A DNA stretch of 64,000 bases from Corythoichthys intestinalis (Eukaryota; Chordata; Actinopteri; Syngnathiformes; Syngnathidae), in assembly GCF_030265065.1 (NCBI RefSeq), contig NC_080414.1:18827501-18891500 (forward strand), read 5' to 3'. Shown one piece after another: positions 1 to 11,947 of this stretch; within the stretch, counting starts at the first letter, position 1, and each line of letters opens with the position of its first letter. Position numbers and translations under genes: made by a program. The notes below the pieces were generated by a model that saw nothing but the letters and a program-made list of their open reading frames with translations, was not told the DNA's origin and made no database searches.

Positions 1-924
1 GATCGTTTTAGTTTGAGTATCTGCCGATCCCGATATTTCCGGATCCGATTGCTTTTTTTTGCTCCCGATTCAATTCCAATCATTGCCGATAATTTTTCCC
101 GATCATATACATTTTGGCAATGCATTAAGAAAAAAATGAATAAAACTCAGACGAATATATACATTCAACATACAGTACATAAGTACTGTATTTGTTTATT
201 ATGACAATAAATCCTCAAGATGGCATTAACATTACTAATTCTTTCTGTGAGAGGGATCCACGGATAGAAAAACTTGTGACTTTGTCTATTGTGACTAAAT
301 ATTGCCATCTAGTGTATTTGTTGAGCTTCAGTAAATGATACTGTAGCCATGCCCAAATGCATGATGGGAAGTGGAACCATGACTGTGCGTATTGCTACCA
401 ATTGATATATCTTCTCTGCGTTGGGAAATGACATAAGGTGTTAAGAAAAAGATTAATTGCTACCTTGCTTCCCCACATTGCTTCCCATGATATTTCTAAT
501 CGTAGGGAGAGGGATTGTTTAGCCAATTAAAAAAAGGCTCCAAAGGCTGCCAAAATTCACTCTACTCATTTTACGCTGCCTTTTATCTCTCTGTATAGGT
601 AAAACGGCGCCATTACAGATTAATCGCGACAATGCGTGAGTGGGTCGTGCAGTGCATGCATTAATTGCGTTAAATATTTTAACGTGATACATTTTTTAAA
701 AAATTAATTACCGCCGTTATCGGGATAAATTTGATAACCCTACCTTTAGCCTAAACTAAAGACTCTGGATGAGTGTAACATATTATGTCGGTAACGTTAA
801 ATACAATTAGAAAACGATTTAATAAAATATATATATATATATATATATTTAAAAAAGGCATGGCCGATAATTTTTTGCCGATTCCGATACTTTGAAAATG
901 ACGGGATCGATCGGGACGTCTCTA
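1..924 (+). mobile_element. hAT-like non-autonomous element, family 1, copy 1 (cut by window edge)
   Basis: This is nearly the same sequence as the complete copy at 23722-24769. It starts a few dozen bases inside the left end and finishes with the right end GATCGGGACGTCTCTA. It carries no transposase. Its interior contains a body related to family 2 (the TAGGGCTGTCAAA elements), including the TTAATTACCGCCGTTA block near 705, so family 1 looks like a composite. A short (AT)n tract lies near 826-848. The left end and its target duplication are outside the window. Confidence 0.75.
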
Positions 925-1325
925 ATTATGATATCATTTCACATGTTATTTTGGTGTTTTGGAGTGACACTGATGGTTTGGTAAACTTGTTAGCATGTTC
1001 TTTATGCTATAGTTATCTGAATAACTCTTAATAGCTATGGCCACGTTCACGTTCTTCGTTTGGCCATATGTGTTCAATTGTATTATTGACTTTTTTTATA
1101 TTGAAATGCATGCTTTTAGTTTGTGGCACTTTCACGCCCACGTTGGGACACACTCGCACTTGTTTACGTGAAGAGCACTCACACGCTAGAAGAAAACAGA
1201 CAGCTACGTAGCTCTGAGTGAGTGGGTGAGTTAGCGAGAGAGAAACACGGCTGCGAACCTACGTTAATTGTTTATGCTTTTAAAATATCTCTACAGAGGT
1301 AACGCCTCCCGCGATCGGACACTTA
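925..1325. other. No gene seen
   Basis: Mixed-composition sequence between two transposons. No open frame with splice signals and no recognised repeat is visible. Confidence 0.4.
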
Positions 1326-2139
1326 GGCTACGTTCATACTACAAGTCTTTATGCACGAATCCGATTTTTTCGTGTTTTTCCGACTCGAGTGAGGCTTTAA
1401 CTTGACGGTCTGAACGTGACAAGTCGCATAGAACTGGACCATTTCAAATCCGATCTGAGTCACTTTCGTATGTGGTTGAAATCCGATATGGGCCACATTT
1501 TTCCAGACTGTCGCGGCTGTCTGTACTGTCCAGTCTCTCAAATCGGAATTCATGCAGCAATTACGTCATCAAAAAGCGAGAGAGACGCCACGGTAGCGGT
1601 GCAGCTGTGCGTTATTAGCGCCTAGCTTGCCTTCAACACGGCTTTTAAGGAAGGGTCGGACGTGACAACAGTCATAAAAAAATATAAAAATGGGTTGAGG
1701 ATAAGCCTGAGAATGATCGGTTTTCTGTCCGCTCCATATAAGCAATATTTCAACATCGCTTACACGGCCGAGAGTCGAGGCAAACTGCACGTATGTGTGT
1801 GTGACATGCACGGACAGTGCGTGCATGCTATCGATCCATATACTTTGAATATAAGCCTAAACTGGGATTATTTATGTCTGTTATTTGTGTCCTCTTTTTA
1901 AAAAGCAAAATATGATATCCCTGGAATGACGGATGACAGCCAGCATGTGTGGTCATTTGTTTTGATGCTACTGCGCTTGTGGGTCGTCTTGCTCAGCGCT
2001 TGTCAGACTGCGAATTGGTGCGCATGCGTAATACTTGAATGGTCTCAATGGACAAAGGCAGTCTGAACGGGCACGCCAAAAAAACAGTGATGACAAAAAA
2101 TCGGATTCGTGCATTAAGACCTGTAGTATGAACGTAGCC
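1326..2139. mobile_element. PIF/Harbinger-like long-TIR element, copy 1
   Basis: The ends are long inverted repeats beginning GGCTACGTTCATACTAC, and the arms stay recognisable for well over 100 bp. The element is flanked by TTA on both sides (1323-1325 and 2140-2142). A 3-bp TTA-like duplication is the PIF/Harbinger signature. No transposase frame is present, so it is non-autonomous. Sister copies are at 8269-9088 and 9202-10976. Confidence 0.7.
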
Positions 2140-2299
2140 TTAGAGCCAGTTGTGTGGGTGTTTGAACGATGTACTAATGCTAGCAAACGCATGCTAACCG
2201 ACTATGTCATTGCTGTAAAACAGCCTAGTTATCATTTACTTACGTTGATGCGAACCTGTTTGGTATCGAGGACCAAATTGATTCAGCAAATTTTACGTA

Positions 2300-2834
2300 C
2301 GTCCAGCATCGTCGTTTGGGAGTTCTCTCTATAGCCAGGACCGAGCTGTAGCGTCCTGTTGACGACAGTATATTCGCATTTCGTTGCTCATGCACTGTAC
2401 ACTGTACATTTATTCAACATGTTGTTCTCTATTGAATTTTTATATTAAATTGCCTTTCAAGATGACATATCTGTTCTATGTGTTGGATTTTATCCCCCAA
2501 AAATGTGACTTATACTCCGGTGCGACTAGGGTTGCCACCTGTCCCTTAAAATAAGGAACAATCCGAAATTGGGAATTAAATGTTGCGTTCCGTATTGAAC
2601 TAATACGGAATATAAATGAATAGATACATTTCTATGCATTTTAGGAGTTTTTGGGATGTCCCTTTTTTTCTCTGCCTGTACAGCTTTGGGCACGAGGGGG
2701 GCGTCCCGTACTTCTTATTTCTGAAAGGTGGCAACCCTAGGTGCGACATTTATATGTTTTTTTTCTCTTCGTTGGGCATTTTATGGCTGGTGCGACTTAT
2801 ACTCAGGTGCAACTTGTAGTCCGAAAAATACGGT
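2300..2834. mobile_element. GTATTTTTCGGACTA-family element, interrupted
   Basis: The right end reads GTCCGAAAAATACGGTA. The interior has the paired 'gtgcgacttatactc' blocks typical of a fish repeat that I recognise by pattern only. A 213-bp hAT-like element is inserted at 2527-2739. The left boundary is uncertain. Related pieces lie near 2905-2985, 52690-52847 and 59128-59402. Confidence 0.5.
2527..2739. mobile_element. Short hAT-like MITE nested in another repeat
   Basis: The terminal inverted repeats are TAGGGTTGCCACCTG and its complement. A perfect 8-bp target duplication, GGTGCGAC, lies at 2519-2526 and 2740-2747. The size is 213 bp with no coding capacity. The duplication lies inside the surrounding GTATTTTTCGG-family element, so that element is the older one. 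Confidence 0.85.
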
Positions 2835-3122
2835 ACTGAACAACTTTTACCAGGAAGGAAAAACATAATTTATGAAAAGTGCAGCGCTATTTCTTTCAGT
2901 AAATTACTTTAATTTCTGGACTATATATAATTTGACAAGAAAGCTATTTGTTCATATGTAAGCCACACTGGACTATAAACGGTAAGTGTCCACATTATAT
3001 AATGTTATTTACACCAAAAGACAAGCAGCCCATTAACTCATTAGCTGCTATCAGTGTTGTTTTTGGCAGCCCTTTTATTTTTAATTTTTTTGCCTTAGTC
3101 TGAGGGCGCTTTCACACTAGAC

Positions 3123-5110
3123 CAGGGGTCGGCAAGCCAAAATGTTGAAAGAGCCATAATGGACCAAACAAAAACCAACAAAAAAATAGATATGTCTAGA
3201 GGCGCAAAAAATTAAAAGCCTCACATAAACCTTATAATGAAGGCAACACATGCTGTATGTATCTTTATTAGCTACAGTATATTAGCCTACAATCAAAATG
3301 ACTAAAAATACATACATACATAATGAGCTTTCATGATTTAATGTTTATTTTCCCTGCAGTGCATCCAACGCAACACGTGACTACTCTGTTGTATGATGCC
3401 ACCTTAAGTTTAACTTCATTACCATATTAATGAATTGTTTCATTGCTGAAGGGAATAGTTACCTTTCTCGCACACGCCATATAACTGTTTGCATTACTCT
3501 AACACACGTAAATATAATCAATCAGGGAATAGTATCATTTCTCATATTTACTGTAGGACTGTTTAATTACTCTAACACACCTGGTATAAAATAAATAGCA
3601 CTTACACCATTGTTTAATGAAAAGAAGCAGAATAGAGGGCATAAAAGATACACAACGCCATCTTATCACAGAAGCCCAACGCGTCATGAGCAAAAGTGAC
3701 GCATCAACTCTTGCAATCAGTTCTCCCGGGCACTCCAGGACAAATACCGGGGCGCTCTGTCCCAAAACAAGTAGCATCGGAGAACACCCTCGCCCAACCA
3801 GGATAACAAGATGATAGTGCGGGCGCCTTGGACGTCAAGACCTGCGTCGGTCACCGTGGCAACCAAGTCCCAGCCACGAAGGATGACGCACGAACCTGAC
3901 CTGCCACAGAGGGATGATCCCAAGACAACACCCAGCCACGGCTTCGGCCTGGCCCAATCCACTGCAGCTTTCAAAAAGAACTGAACATTTAGATAACACG
4001 GTCGTTGCTCGGGAACATTTTCTATGTAGCTTTGCTTTGCCAACCCTGGATCCAGCTGGGTCTCTCCGTCGTCTGTTTTTGCCTTTTTTTTTGACCATTG
4101 TCGATGAATAAATTGTCAACCTGTTTTCGGGGAGCCTTCTTCAACCTTTTGGAACATGGAGTCAGTACAAAGGGTTAACACCGGAGTGAACGCGTGGAAT
4201 TTTGGCCCTTCCGGCCGACTTGCGGGAGCGGTGCCAGCGGAACACCCGTTTTGTTCGGCTGGGGCTGTTTCCGCGGCTTCCGCGCCAAATTCCTTCATTG
4301 CGTTTATGAAATTCAAGAAAGTCCGCAAAAAGGCGTTCTGATTTGTTGATCAATGTCTCCTGCATGTACTCACCATCTGTGAACGGTTTTCCATGCTTTA
4401 TTATCTCCCGGGTTGGAACAAAACTTTCAGCAGTAGTTGAGTTTGGTGATGCAATCCACTTCTTAAATCTATTTTTGCGCTCCTCTAAGTTTTTCAGAAG
4501 TAATGCAATCGCACTTTTTCTCTCACTCCAAACTGGGTACTTGGTTGCAAATGTAGCATGCCTTCCCTGGAAATGTCTTTCCAAATGACTCTTTTTGTTA
4601 TTTGACAACTTCTCGCAACCGAGTAAACGTTCAGGCAATCCTTCCGCATTGGCAATGAATGCAAGTGATTCGGTCCAAGAAACATTGAATCCTCTGTTCT
4701 CCTCAGTATTTTTTCTCTTTTTCCCTTTCGGATACATTGGCCATAACAGAACCGCCTGTGTGTTTACAATAGCCACCTGCCTGGCATCCCACCCTGCTGA
4801 TAGAAACGTGTGTTGCAGGCTATGACGCAAATTTTCATTGACAGAAATGTTGAAATTTTATATTTATTCTACACATTTTTACAGCATTGGAAAACGTTAA
4901 GAATGTTTGTGTCTTTTTTGTCCTCCTACAGAAACCATATCAAAACAAAAAAAATATTTTCCTCCCCCATCCTACAGAAACCATATCAAAACGAAAAATA
5001 TATTTTCCTCCCCTATCTTTTTCCATTTTCAAACATTTTTGAAAATGCTCCAGGGAGCCACTGGGTTAAAGTGCTAATGCGGCTATGAAAACACGGGTTG
5101 CCGACCCCCG
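3123..5110 (-). mobile_element. hAT-Charlie-like element C, nested in B
   Basis: The left end is CAGGGGTCGGCAAGCC; the right end is the matching GGTTGCCGACCCCCG. Flanks CACTAGAC and CAATAGAC form a 7/8 duplication. A decayed transposase fragment lies on the minus strand at 4162-4830. The segment 3610-4160 is GC-richer and unlike the ends; it may be a further insertion or part of the element. A short relative is at 37566-37990. Confidence 0.65.
4162..4830 (-). pseudogene. Decayed hAT (ZBED/GTF2IRD2-like) transposase N-terminal fragment
   Basis: A 222-residue open frame resembles the N-terminus of hAT-Charlie transposases and their domesticated relatives. Recognisable stretches are the BED zinc-finger tail EKLSNNKKSHLERHFQGRH at about residues 74-92 and the block IIKHGKPFTDGEYMQET at about 145-161. 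The BED finger appears to have lost the usual first Cys pair (LPERLLGC where a C-x2-C is expected), so it is probably non-functional. The RNase-H-like catalytic core and the C-terminal dimerisation domain are absent. The C-terminal 40 residues do not look like the family, which suggests the frame runs into unrelated sequence. It is transposon-derived and not a host gene. Confidence 0.7.
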
Positions 5111-5416
5111 CAATAGACCAAGAGGACCAAGGTCCGGTTGGAGAGCTACCTTGCAATACTTGCAAATGAGTTGTTGAAAAAGTTCAGCTTTCACACTGCG
5201 CCAACCGAACTTCTCAAGTAGAATCACGTGAATGAAAGGTGCACTCATTGATTGGACAAATAGAAGAGGAAATACCTCCCCCTGGGAGGGTAGAGCGCAT
5301 GGAGCATCACAGCATGGTGCTGTGATGCTGCACGTAATGTAGCATTGCATTATTTTTACATGATAAACTGTATATAGGTTTTTTTAATTACTTTTATTTT
5401 GCAATGATGCCTATGG

Positions 5417-5604
5417 TACCTGTTCAGACCTTCCCACATTCAAAAAACTGTGAAAAACTCAGCTTTTTAAACTAGCTTTTAACTTATAATTATTTTCTTT
5501 GTTATGTTTTGTTCTGTTCACGTTGTTTGCTGTTTTTGTTCCTACTGTAAAGCGTCTTTGAGCATTGGTAAAAGCCCTCTACAAATAAAATGTATTATTA
5601 TTAT
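5417..5604 (+). mobile_element. LINE2-type 3' tail fragment
   Basis: It matches the 3' untranslated end of the LINE at 51066-52682, including AAAGCGTCTTTGAGCATTGG and a terminal (TTA)n tract. It is 5'-truncated to about 190 bp, which is typical of LINE insertions. Confidence 0.75.
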
Positions 5605-6641
5605 TTTTTTTTTTTTTTAATATAACCATGCATCTGTATGTGTCAATTTTTTTGTCAAAGGACTGCTTTGAGAAGCAGAAGTTTGAATGCATGTTGAGTT
5701 CCAATAAAAAATAATAATAAAATAAAAACTTAATGTAGCATAGCATAGCTAGTCGCTGCTCAGCCAGCTGTGGGGTCGCTCCCTCCCGACTCAATGCCGA
5801 GCGAACTGGAGTATATAAAAAAATGCATAGGGGGAAATTAAACCACGACAGGGAACCGCGTGGTACCCCAAGTCACACAGGCGCGCTTAGTTTTCACTTT
5901 CGTGCCTTTTTGGACTCTCAAATTGTCGTCACTTCCAGGAGAGCGAGATTTGTGACACGACCAGCCCATGAGGCTCCACCTGTCTCCGCCAGGCACTCTC
6001 TAACATGTACCTTTCAGCAACAGCATGCAAAACATAGTCGCCACATTAAAACCCAATTCTGTGTATCAAATGCAACTGCTTGGCGCACAACAACATTTGA
6101 CCACGGCTAATCGTCTGTCATCTTGCCATTGTTGATTTTGAATAGCGTCCGCGCTGTACTTCTGCCTCGACATCTGCCCTGCGTGTACTGTCAAAGACTG
6201 GAGCACCACAGCACACTCTGCTCCGATTGCTTTCACAAGCGAAGCAGTGTGCGCTTAAAGCGGACCGAGACCCACGATTTTTGAGCGTACCAGAGTTCGG
6301 TTGTTCGGTTCGGATGCGCGGTCATATTTACAAAACTACCAACTATCTGAGAAAAATAACCAGACCAGACCAAAACAGACCAAACAGTGCTAGTGTGAAA
6401 GTGCCCTCAGTGTTTTGGACAAATATATTTATTAGCTTTAGTCATATTTTAGTAATTTCAAAATGTTTTCGTCTTCATCTAGTTTTAGTCCACGAAATCT
6501 CAAATTTCATCAGATTTAGTCGACAGTTACTCAAAAATGTTTTCGTCTGTAAAATTCAAAGTTTTAGTCCAAAAATAAATCTAGGTTCCCAACGATTTCG
6601 AATGAAAATAGAGACAAGTACATATATATATGTATATATAT

Positions 6642-7474
6642 TAGGGCTGTCAAACGATTAAAAATTTAATCGAGTTAATTACAGCTTAGAAATTAATTAA
6701 TCGTAATTAATCGCAATTCAAACCATCTATAAAATATGCCATATTTTTCTGTAAATTATATATATATTCTGTAAAATAAATTGTAGGAATGGAAAGATAA
6801 GACACAAGATGGATATATACATTCAACATACGGTACATGAGGACTGTAGTGGGCATTTCACTCTACTGTCATTTAAATCTGTCTATGCTGTCCTCACTCC
6901 GAAGCGTCTACTTTTTCCAAAGCTAGACAGCTAGTGAACGACGCCATAATAATAATAATCAGACTTCTTCCTTTTTCATCTGATTTATTAATAAAATGGC
7001 CTCAAACCATTGTCCTCTTTAGACCGTTGTAAAACTACCAAAAAAAAGTACACAAGCATTGCATTAGCAACAACGTTAGCTTAGCACGCTATACAGGTTC
7101 ACTAAACATAAACAAAAAGCGTCTCATACAAAAAATATAACATTTCGTTTACTAACATAATATGTACATTATTTACAACAACCATACTTACGGACAAATC
7201 TTGTCCAAGGATCATATAAGCACAACATTCCAACGTAGGCGTCAGCCCGAGACGTTGTGCAGCCATATTGAACTGGCAAGACAACAATAAACCATGTCGC
7301 AAGGCAACCACAAGAGGTCGCTGTTAGACAGCACAAAAAGCCTTGCTGTAAAACTTCCCAAAAGGCAGAATACTGTCTGAGCGGGACATGTGCGTTAATT
7401 GCGTCAAATATTTTTACGTGATTAATTTAAAAAATTAATTACCGCGCGTTAACGCGATAATTTTGACAGCCCTA
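6642..7474 (+). mobile_element. hAT-like element, family 2, copy 1
   Basis: The left end is TAGGGCTGTCAAACGATT; the right end is TTTTGACAGCCCTA. Flanks are ATATATAT and ATAAATAT (7/8 match in low-complexity sequence). Non-autonomous. Other copies are 15341-15970 and 62078-62783 (inverted), with a right-end fragment at about 46830-46912. Confidence 0.75.

Positions 7475-7520
<46 letters not shown>
7475..7520. repeat. (AT)n microsatellite
   Basis: An uninterrupted AT dinucleotide run adjoins the right end of the family 2 hAT copy. Confidence 0.9.
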
Positions 7521-7523
<3 letters not shown>

Positions 7524-7953
7524 CATCTACAAGGACAGTTCCAACTTTGTGATGACAATACACATTCAGCAGGAAAGCAGTACATTATTTTCAATTAAAC
7601 CTACCTAGAAGCTATGAACTGTATGTAAAAAAAAAAAAAAAAAAAAGTTGTCCGAGCGTTTAACATCCTCTAGACTTACTGACAAGAAATGCCAAGTGGG
7701 TCTGCTTTAGACTGACCTGTGCTAAAAGAGGACACTCGCCATGGCGTACTCCAGTGTGAAAATGTCACGCATTGTGAACATATGCCAGAAACGATGACGC
7801 ATAATTGTCTCAAAGTTGTCTTGTCAGTGGAAAACTGAAATTTGTCCCTTTTTGTTTTAGTCTCTCAAGCCACGCTTTTAGCTTGTCGCGTCATCGTCAT
7901 GAAAAAATTGTTCGTCGACGAAATATTTGTCATTGTTGACGAAAACAACACTG

Positions 7954-8268
7954 GCTGCCATTGACAGCGATAGACAAAGGGGCGGATCTACAAAAATAAT
8001 AATGGGGTGGCAAAGATTTCATGATGGTATAAAACAGCATCGATTTTTATGGGAGAATGATACGATATTCTGCGACAATTCAATTCAAGATCCTTCGATT
8101 GATTTATAACAAAATGATGAAGACATTTAACACAATCAGTTCCAATTTACCTAAAGCAACAAAAATACAAATCAGTTTTGATGTGAATGACAATTTTGTT
8201 GATTTTTTTTTTTTTTTTTAATGGTAAAACTTTAACAAAACTGCATATCAAAATTAATTATACTCATA
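7954..8268. repeat. Remnant of older interspersed repeats
   Basis: It begins with the GCTGCCATTGACAGCGATAGAC repeat that was the target of element A. It continues into AT-rich sequence with 'gatacgatattctgcgac', which resembles a degraded hAT end. No coding signal. Confidence 0.4.
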
Positions 8269-9088
8269 GGCTAGGTTCATACTGCAGGTCTTAATGCACA
8301 AATCCGATTTTTTGTCATGTCTGGTTTTTTGGTGTGCCCGTTCAGACTGCCTTTGTCCATGTAGCCCATTCAAGTATCACACATACGCACTAATTCGCAG
8401 TCCAAGATGCGCTCAGCAAAGTGAGCGCATGCGCAGAAGCATCAAAACAAATTACACATGCTAGCTGTATGTCATTCCAGGTTGATCATATTTCGATTTC
8501 CAAGAAGATGACACAAATAACAGACACTAATAATCCCCGTTTAGTCCTTTATTCAAAGTTTATATGGACTGATAGAACGCATACACGCACGCACATAAGC
8601 CTTGACTTGTGTGCGTGACATGACGTGGGTGTGTCAATTTGCCCCGTCTCGGCCATGTAAGCAATACTGAAATATTGCTCATTCGGTGCATAAAATTAAA
8701 ATCGAAAATTGTCAGGCTGATCCTTTTCTTCATTTATTTTTATATGACCGTGTTCAAGCTCGCTTCTTGGATAAAAGCAGAGTTCAAGCTAGAAGCTAAT
8801 GCACAGCTACATCGCTCGCGTCCTGCCTGTCGCTTTGGCGTTGCTGATGTCATTGCTGCATGAAGTCAGATTTGAGAGACTTGAAAGTTCAGACCGCCAG
8901 CCACATTCTGGAAAAATGTGGCTGAGATTGGATTTACACCATATACGAAAGTGACCCAGATCGGCTTTGAAATGGTCCAGTTCTATGCAACTTGTCACGT
9001 TCAGACCGTCAAGTTAATGCCTCACTCGAGTCGGAAAAACACGAAAAAATCGGACTCATGCATTAATACCTGTAGTATGAACGTAGCC
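8269..9088. mobile_element. PIF/Harbinger-like long-TIR element, copy 2
   Basis: Ends are GGCTAGGTTCATACTGC and the complement of GGCTACGTTCATACTAC. It is flanked by ATA on both sides (8266-8268 and 9089-9091). Same family and size as 1326-2139, with no transposase. Confidence 0.7.
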
Positions 9089-9201
9089 ATATTGCATTTT
9101 GATCGACTTACATACAATTGCACTTAACAAATAGATAAATTGATCCACATCGATTAACTGTTTCACCGCTAGTGTCAACATATGGCAGATGTATACACAT
9201 A

Positions 9202-10976
9202 GGCTAAGTTCATACAGCAGGTCTTAATACACAAATCTGATTTTTTCGTGTTTTTCTGACTGGAGTGATGCATTAACTTGACAGTCTGAACGGTACAAGT
9301 CACATAGACGTGGACCATTTCAAATCCAATCTAGGTCACTTTCGAATGTTGGTAAAATACGATCTGGGCCATATTTTTCCAGATTGTTGGCTGCGGTCTG
9401 AACCCTCAAGTCTCCCAAATCAGAATTCATGCAGCAATTACCATACGTCAGCAAAGAACGAGAGAGGCAAGGAGCTACGGCACCAATGGAGCTGTGCATT
9501 AGTGTTAGCGCTGAGCTTAAACTCAGCTTTAAGGCAGTCAGCGAGCTTGACCACAGTCATAAGAATAAATAAATAAAATGAAAAAAAGGGATAAGTCGGA
9601 GAATGCTCGATTTTCTTTCTGTGCGCCAAATAAGCAATATTTCAATATTGCATAAATGGCCGAGAGTTGGGGCAAACATAACCTGAAATTTAAAACAACA
9701 TATGGTTAGCGCATGCCTTCTATTTATCCGTATAAACTTTGAATATCCCACTAAACGGGGTTTATTTATGGCGGAAAACAGACAAGACTGAAAAAGCAGT
9801 TTCTGCTCTTGCACTCCTCTTGCACAGAAACTGTTGTATTTTAAGCCAAAACAACTGTTGTGTTTGATAGAACAATATGTCTATACGCTACCATAACAAA
9901 TTCATGGCTAATTAAGCCCACAAAGTATTTTTAATTTGCCCGTTTTACCCTGGAAACCCCCGTTTACAGACGTCGCGCAACCGTTTTTGTTTCAACCTAG
10001 CCATAAAAAGGTGAATAATTATATTTATTATTCAAAATGTCTTTCATTTTTAGCTCAGAATCATTAATTGATGTCTAATATTTAGTTTAAAAAAAGAAAA
10101 CAACTTTAAAAAATTATTCACTTGCATATTTTAAACTTTTAAACAAATTACGTCACAATGAAAAATTTGGCGTCTGTAAAAAAGTCACGGATATCTACCT
10201 CATAACTATCGTTTAATTGTATTTTTTTTTTGTTACTGTCGCATTTTCCCCGATATATAAGATGATAAATTATCGATCCAAACTAAGAAAATTTGAAAAA
10301 TAACATTTAAAAGGGTAACTTTATGAAAAAGATCTCAACCACTCCTTGTTGTCCGCGATTTCTGCATCGCTACCCTTGTTATATGACCATGTTTCACCCA
10401 TAAAATCCCCAAAAAATCCAGCTGTGGCCATTCACAGCTGTGTCTTGACACTCAGTGATACATGCTACATGGAGTTTTTGGATCGAAACAAGGTAAGTTC
10501 ACGATAATGTGTCGTTAAAATCGTGACGTCTTTAATTCTGCTCTCACGTGCTCTCGCCTCCAGTTATGGCTTTGCTGTTTGAAAAAAAATTTTTTTCAAA
10601 GGGTTAGGGTTCAAAATTTCTCTTCCCCCAGAAAATTGAGATTTTAAGCTTTCCAATGATGTATCGCACATACATATTGGACAATTTTGAAATCTGGCCA
10701 AATTGGGGGTCTCAGAGCGGAACTTCAAGTCACCTGAGTGTTTTACGTCTTGTCTGTTATTTGTCTACGCTTTTTGACGGTCAAAATATGATCAGATCAC
10801 CTTATAATGACGTAGAGCCAGCATGTGTAGTCATTTGTTTTGACTCTTCTGCGCGTGTTGCACTGCGAATTAGTGCGCATGTGTCATACTTAAACGGGCT
10901 TAATGGACGAAGGCAAAAATCACATTGGACAAAAAAATCAGAATTGTACATTAAGACCTGCGGCATGAATCTAGCC
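9202..10976. mobile_element. PIF/Harbinger-like long-TIR element, copy 3, interrupted
   Basis: Ends are GGCTAAGTTCATACAGC and a matching right end ATGAATCTAGCC, flanked by ATA (9199-9201 and 10977-10979). Its length is twice that of the sister copies because a GGCGGAAAACA-family element is inserted at 9770-10747. Removing the insert restores the same order as copies 1 and 2. It lies only about 110 bp from copy 2, in the same orientation. Confidence 0.7.
9770..10747 (-). mobile_element. GGCGGAAAACA-family element, copy 1 (unclassified DNA transposon)
   Basis: The left end is GGCGGAAAACAGACAAGAC. The right end is the complement of GGCGGAAAACACTCAGGTG, slightly decayed. The two ends share only about 11 bp. 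Copies at 28712-29310 and 30123-31099 lie in the opposite orientation. No coding capacity is seen. The target duplication is unclear, so I cannot assign a superfamily. Confidence 0.6.
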
Positions 10977-11508
10977 ATATTGAATTTGAGTTTGCTAAGA
11001 AATCGTTTGTAGACACTACAAAAAAAGGCCCGAGTGATATTTCCAAACTAATATAGAGAAATTTAGCTTCATGCAATCTTTTTTATATTATTATTATTAT
11101 TATAAGGATCGTCACTGACACTACTAATTAATTGATGGAAGTAAATGTCAAATTGACTGGAGCCACCCCCCATCGGCGCCGACTGGTTTGGCAAGCCTGT
11201 CCTTTAGGCCAGGGGTCCCCAACGACCGGGCGGCGCATTTGGTACAGGGCCGCAGAGAAATAATAAATAATTTATTAACGACTGCATTCTGGCCGATTGA
11301 CTTTGGCCTGTGCCGCTTAACCCACCAATATCCCTGTCTACTCAAGATATACAACAATATATGAGGTCGTCATAGAAATGCATTGATTGGACTGTTAGCG
11401 GTGCATCTTGTTTTGTATATCTATGTGCGCTTGGCCTCGATAATAACGTATGACGTAGGTCGTCGCCCATCACATCTGTTCCCGGAAATAATTAGCCCCC
11501 ACACTAGA

Positions 11509-11947
11509 ATGACTGAAAAACAGACGTCTTTGGACAGAATTTTGACGGGGAAAAGGGAACCTTACGAGCCAGAAGATGAGCCTACAACCTTGAAGAAAAC
11601 AAAATCTATGCTACTTCCCAATCACTAAAGACCCACGAACTGCGAAGGAGTGGATTTGTGACCCGTATGTGAATAAACCGAGTGATTCGAGCATGTCTGT
11701 GCAACACGAATATCAGCTTGTAGAGATTGCAAATCATGGCGACCTTAAATGTACATTTGGGACGACAACTCTACCGAGGTTGGGGATTAAAATCATTTCG
11801 GAATATCCTGACATTGCTAGGAGAGCACTAAATACTGTGCTACAATTTCCAACATCGTATCTTTGTGAAGCGGGTTTCTCTCACTCACTCACTCTCCCAT
11901 CTCAGGACCATCTCGTCTCAACAAAAAAAGTTCAGGCCTCCCACTGA
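11509..11947 (+). pseudogene. Internally deleted hAT-Charlie transposase remnant
   Basis: Two open stretches flank a short gap. The first starts MTEKQTSLDRILTG, like the N-terminus of Charlie/ZBED5-type transposases. The second (from about 11657) contains FPTSYLCEAGFSHSLT and ends KKVQASH, like the C-terminal hAT dimerisation region with its conserved 'FPTSYLCE.GFS' motif. In intact relatives several hundred residues, including the catalytic core, separate these parts, so this is an internal-deletion derivative. The same two parts are recognisable in the inverted copy at 26165-26565, so the deletion predates that split. It cannot encode a working transposase. Confidence 0.75.

Larger units (their letters stand above)
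3100..6410. mobile_element. Inverted-repeat element B, nested in A and interrupted by C
   Basis: The inverted ends are CTGAGGGCGCTTTCACACTAG (left) and its near-complement at 6390-6410. Removing element C restores continuous sequence between about 3122 and 5111. The outer flanks read as one repeat if B is removed (GCCTTAGTC joining TTTTGGAC). The target duplication is not clear, so the superfamily is left open. It also carries a LINE 3' tail at 5417-5604. Confidence 0.5.
3052..7953. mobile_element. hAT-like element A, outermost level of a nest
   Basis: The ends are CAGTGTTGTTTT at 3052 and its complement ending at 7953. They are flanked by GCTGCTAT and GCTGCCAT, a 7/8 match to an 8-bp duplication. 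The target itself is one of the local GCTGCCATTGACAGCGATAGAC repeats. Most of the 4.9 kb is later insertions: element B (3100-6410) and a family 2 hAT (6642-7474) with an adjoining (AT)n tract. Element A's own sequence is only the ends and 6411-6641, 7521-7953. No transposase of A is visible. Confidence 0.6.

Noticed and set aside
3610-4160. GC-rich block inside element C with a TTGTCGATGAATAAATTG stretch, briefly considered as a solitary long terminal repeat
   Set aside because: No convincing paired ends, target duplication or flanking coding region was seen, so it is left as unassigned sequence inside the hAT-like element.
4810-5088. 92-aa plus-strand frame with repeated ATCCTACAGAAACCATAT-type blocks
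   Set aside because: It lies within element C and reflects an internal duplication of AT-rich non-coding sequence.
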